A stretch of DNA of 22,248 nucleotides from an uncultured Saprospiraceae bacterium (GTDB lineage Bacteria; Bacteroidota; Bacteroidia; Chitinophagales; Saprospiraceae), in assembly GCA_937967535.1 (NCBI GenBank), contig CALCMV010000287.1, positions 1 through 22,248 of the forward strand, in the 5' to 3' direction. The notes under the pieces were generated by a model that saw only the letters and a list, made by a program, of their open reading frames with translations, had not been told where the DNA came from and searched no databases. A program made the position numbers and the translations under genes. Each line of letters begins with the position of its first letter. Position 1 is the stretch's first letter. Below are positions 22,146 to 22,248 of the stretch, piece by piece.

Positions 22146-22248
22146 GGCGATTTTAATCGCCAAGTGTGGCGTAATTTTTATTTACAATTAACTAAAAATA
22201 AGCATTTTACAAATTAAACTTATCATTTACGTGGCGAATAAATTCGCC
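22146..22248. repeat. Pair of similar short hairpins at the window edge
   Basis: GGCGATT-TT-AATCGCC (22146-22161) and GGCGAAT-AA-ATTCGCC (22233-22248) are 7-bp-stem hairpins about 70 bp of AT-rich DNA apart, with GTGGCG words beside each. The second reaches the last base, so the element may continue beyond the window. Confidence 0.4.

Larger units (their letters stand above)
21858..22248. other. Repeat-filled end of the window
   Basis: Upstream of the reductase gene and running to the window edge; no gene is seen. It contains D4, B2 and two similar short hairpins, so at least three repeat units lie within 390 bp. The last unit is cut by the window end. Confidence 0.5.

Noticed and set aside
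1..22248. tRNA or rRNA genes
   Set aside because: I scanned for T-loop-like GTTCGAATC/GGTTCAAATC patterns with flanking stems and for rRNA landmarks and saw none; a covariance search would be decisive.

Overview
The window looks like chromosome from a member of the Bacteroidota. The clues are AT-rich spacers, signal peptides ending in A-Q, no obvious Shine-Dalgarno dependence, at least one exact TAnnTTTG promoter box, and a family set (DUF2853, a PD-(D/E)XK 'transposase'-type protein with a coiled-coil tail, a long PagL-like outer-membrane protein) typical of that phylum. A Chitinophagales/Saprospirales-like lineage is plausible, but I cannot fix it from sequence alone. There are no rRNA or tRNA genes, no CRISPR array and no complete insertion sequence.

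Layout. 1-2756: a PhoD-type phosphatase between intergenic inverted-repeat elements. 2757-5090 (minus): a BamA/TamA-like outer-membrane protein followed by NAD kinase. 5091-7154: a structured spacer, then a large helical protein of unknown function. 7155-8355: repeats, a DUF2853 protein (minus) and a 25-bp perfect inverted repeat. 8356-12888 (plus): asparaginyl-tRNA synthetase with a large coiled insertion, a lipoprotein, an Rpn-like nuclease homologue that appears catalytically dead, and a PagL-like lipid A deacylase. 13252-15078 (minus): an O-antigen ligase with a TPR tail. 15330-17698 (plus): a DUF429 protein, a YjbQ protein and a GNAT acetyltransferase. 17974-20786 (minus): a fused HisC-IGPD histidine enzyme followed by DNA polymerase IV. 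21141-21857 (minus): a ferredoxin-NADP reductase-like flavoprotein.

Genes are mostly singletons or pairs. The functional themes are envelope (BamA/TamA-like barrel, PagL-like barrel, O-antigen ligase, lipoprotein), histidine and NADP metabolism, and housekeeping.

The two most unusual features are these. First, one reading frame fuses histidinol-phosphate aminotransferase to imidazoleglycerol-phosphate dehydratase, with every motif I checked intact in both halves. Second, nearly every long spacer is filled by non-coding inverted-repeat elements. At least four families recur inside the window (A twice, B twice, C twice, D five times). Several copies have perfect terminal inverted repeats and short flanking direct duplications, and one 200-bp element (17735-17934) has a 9-bp duplication. 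A separate class of imperfect tandem 'word' repeats starts at stop codons and ends close to start codons, and in one case appears to encode a signal peptide.
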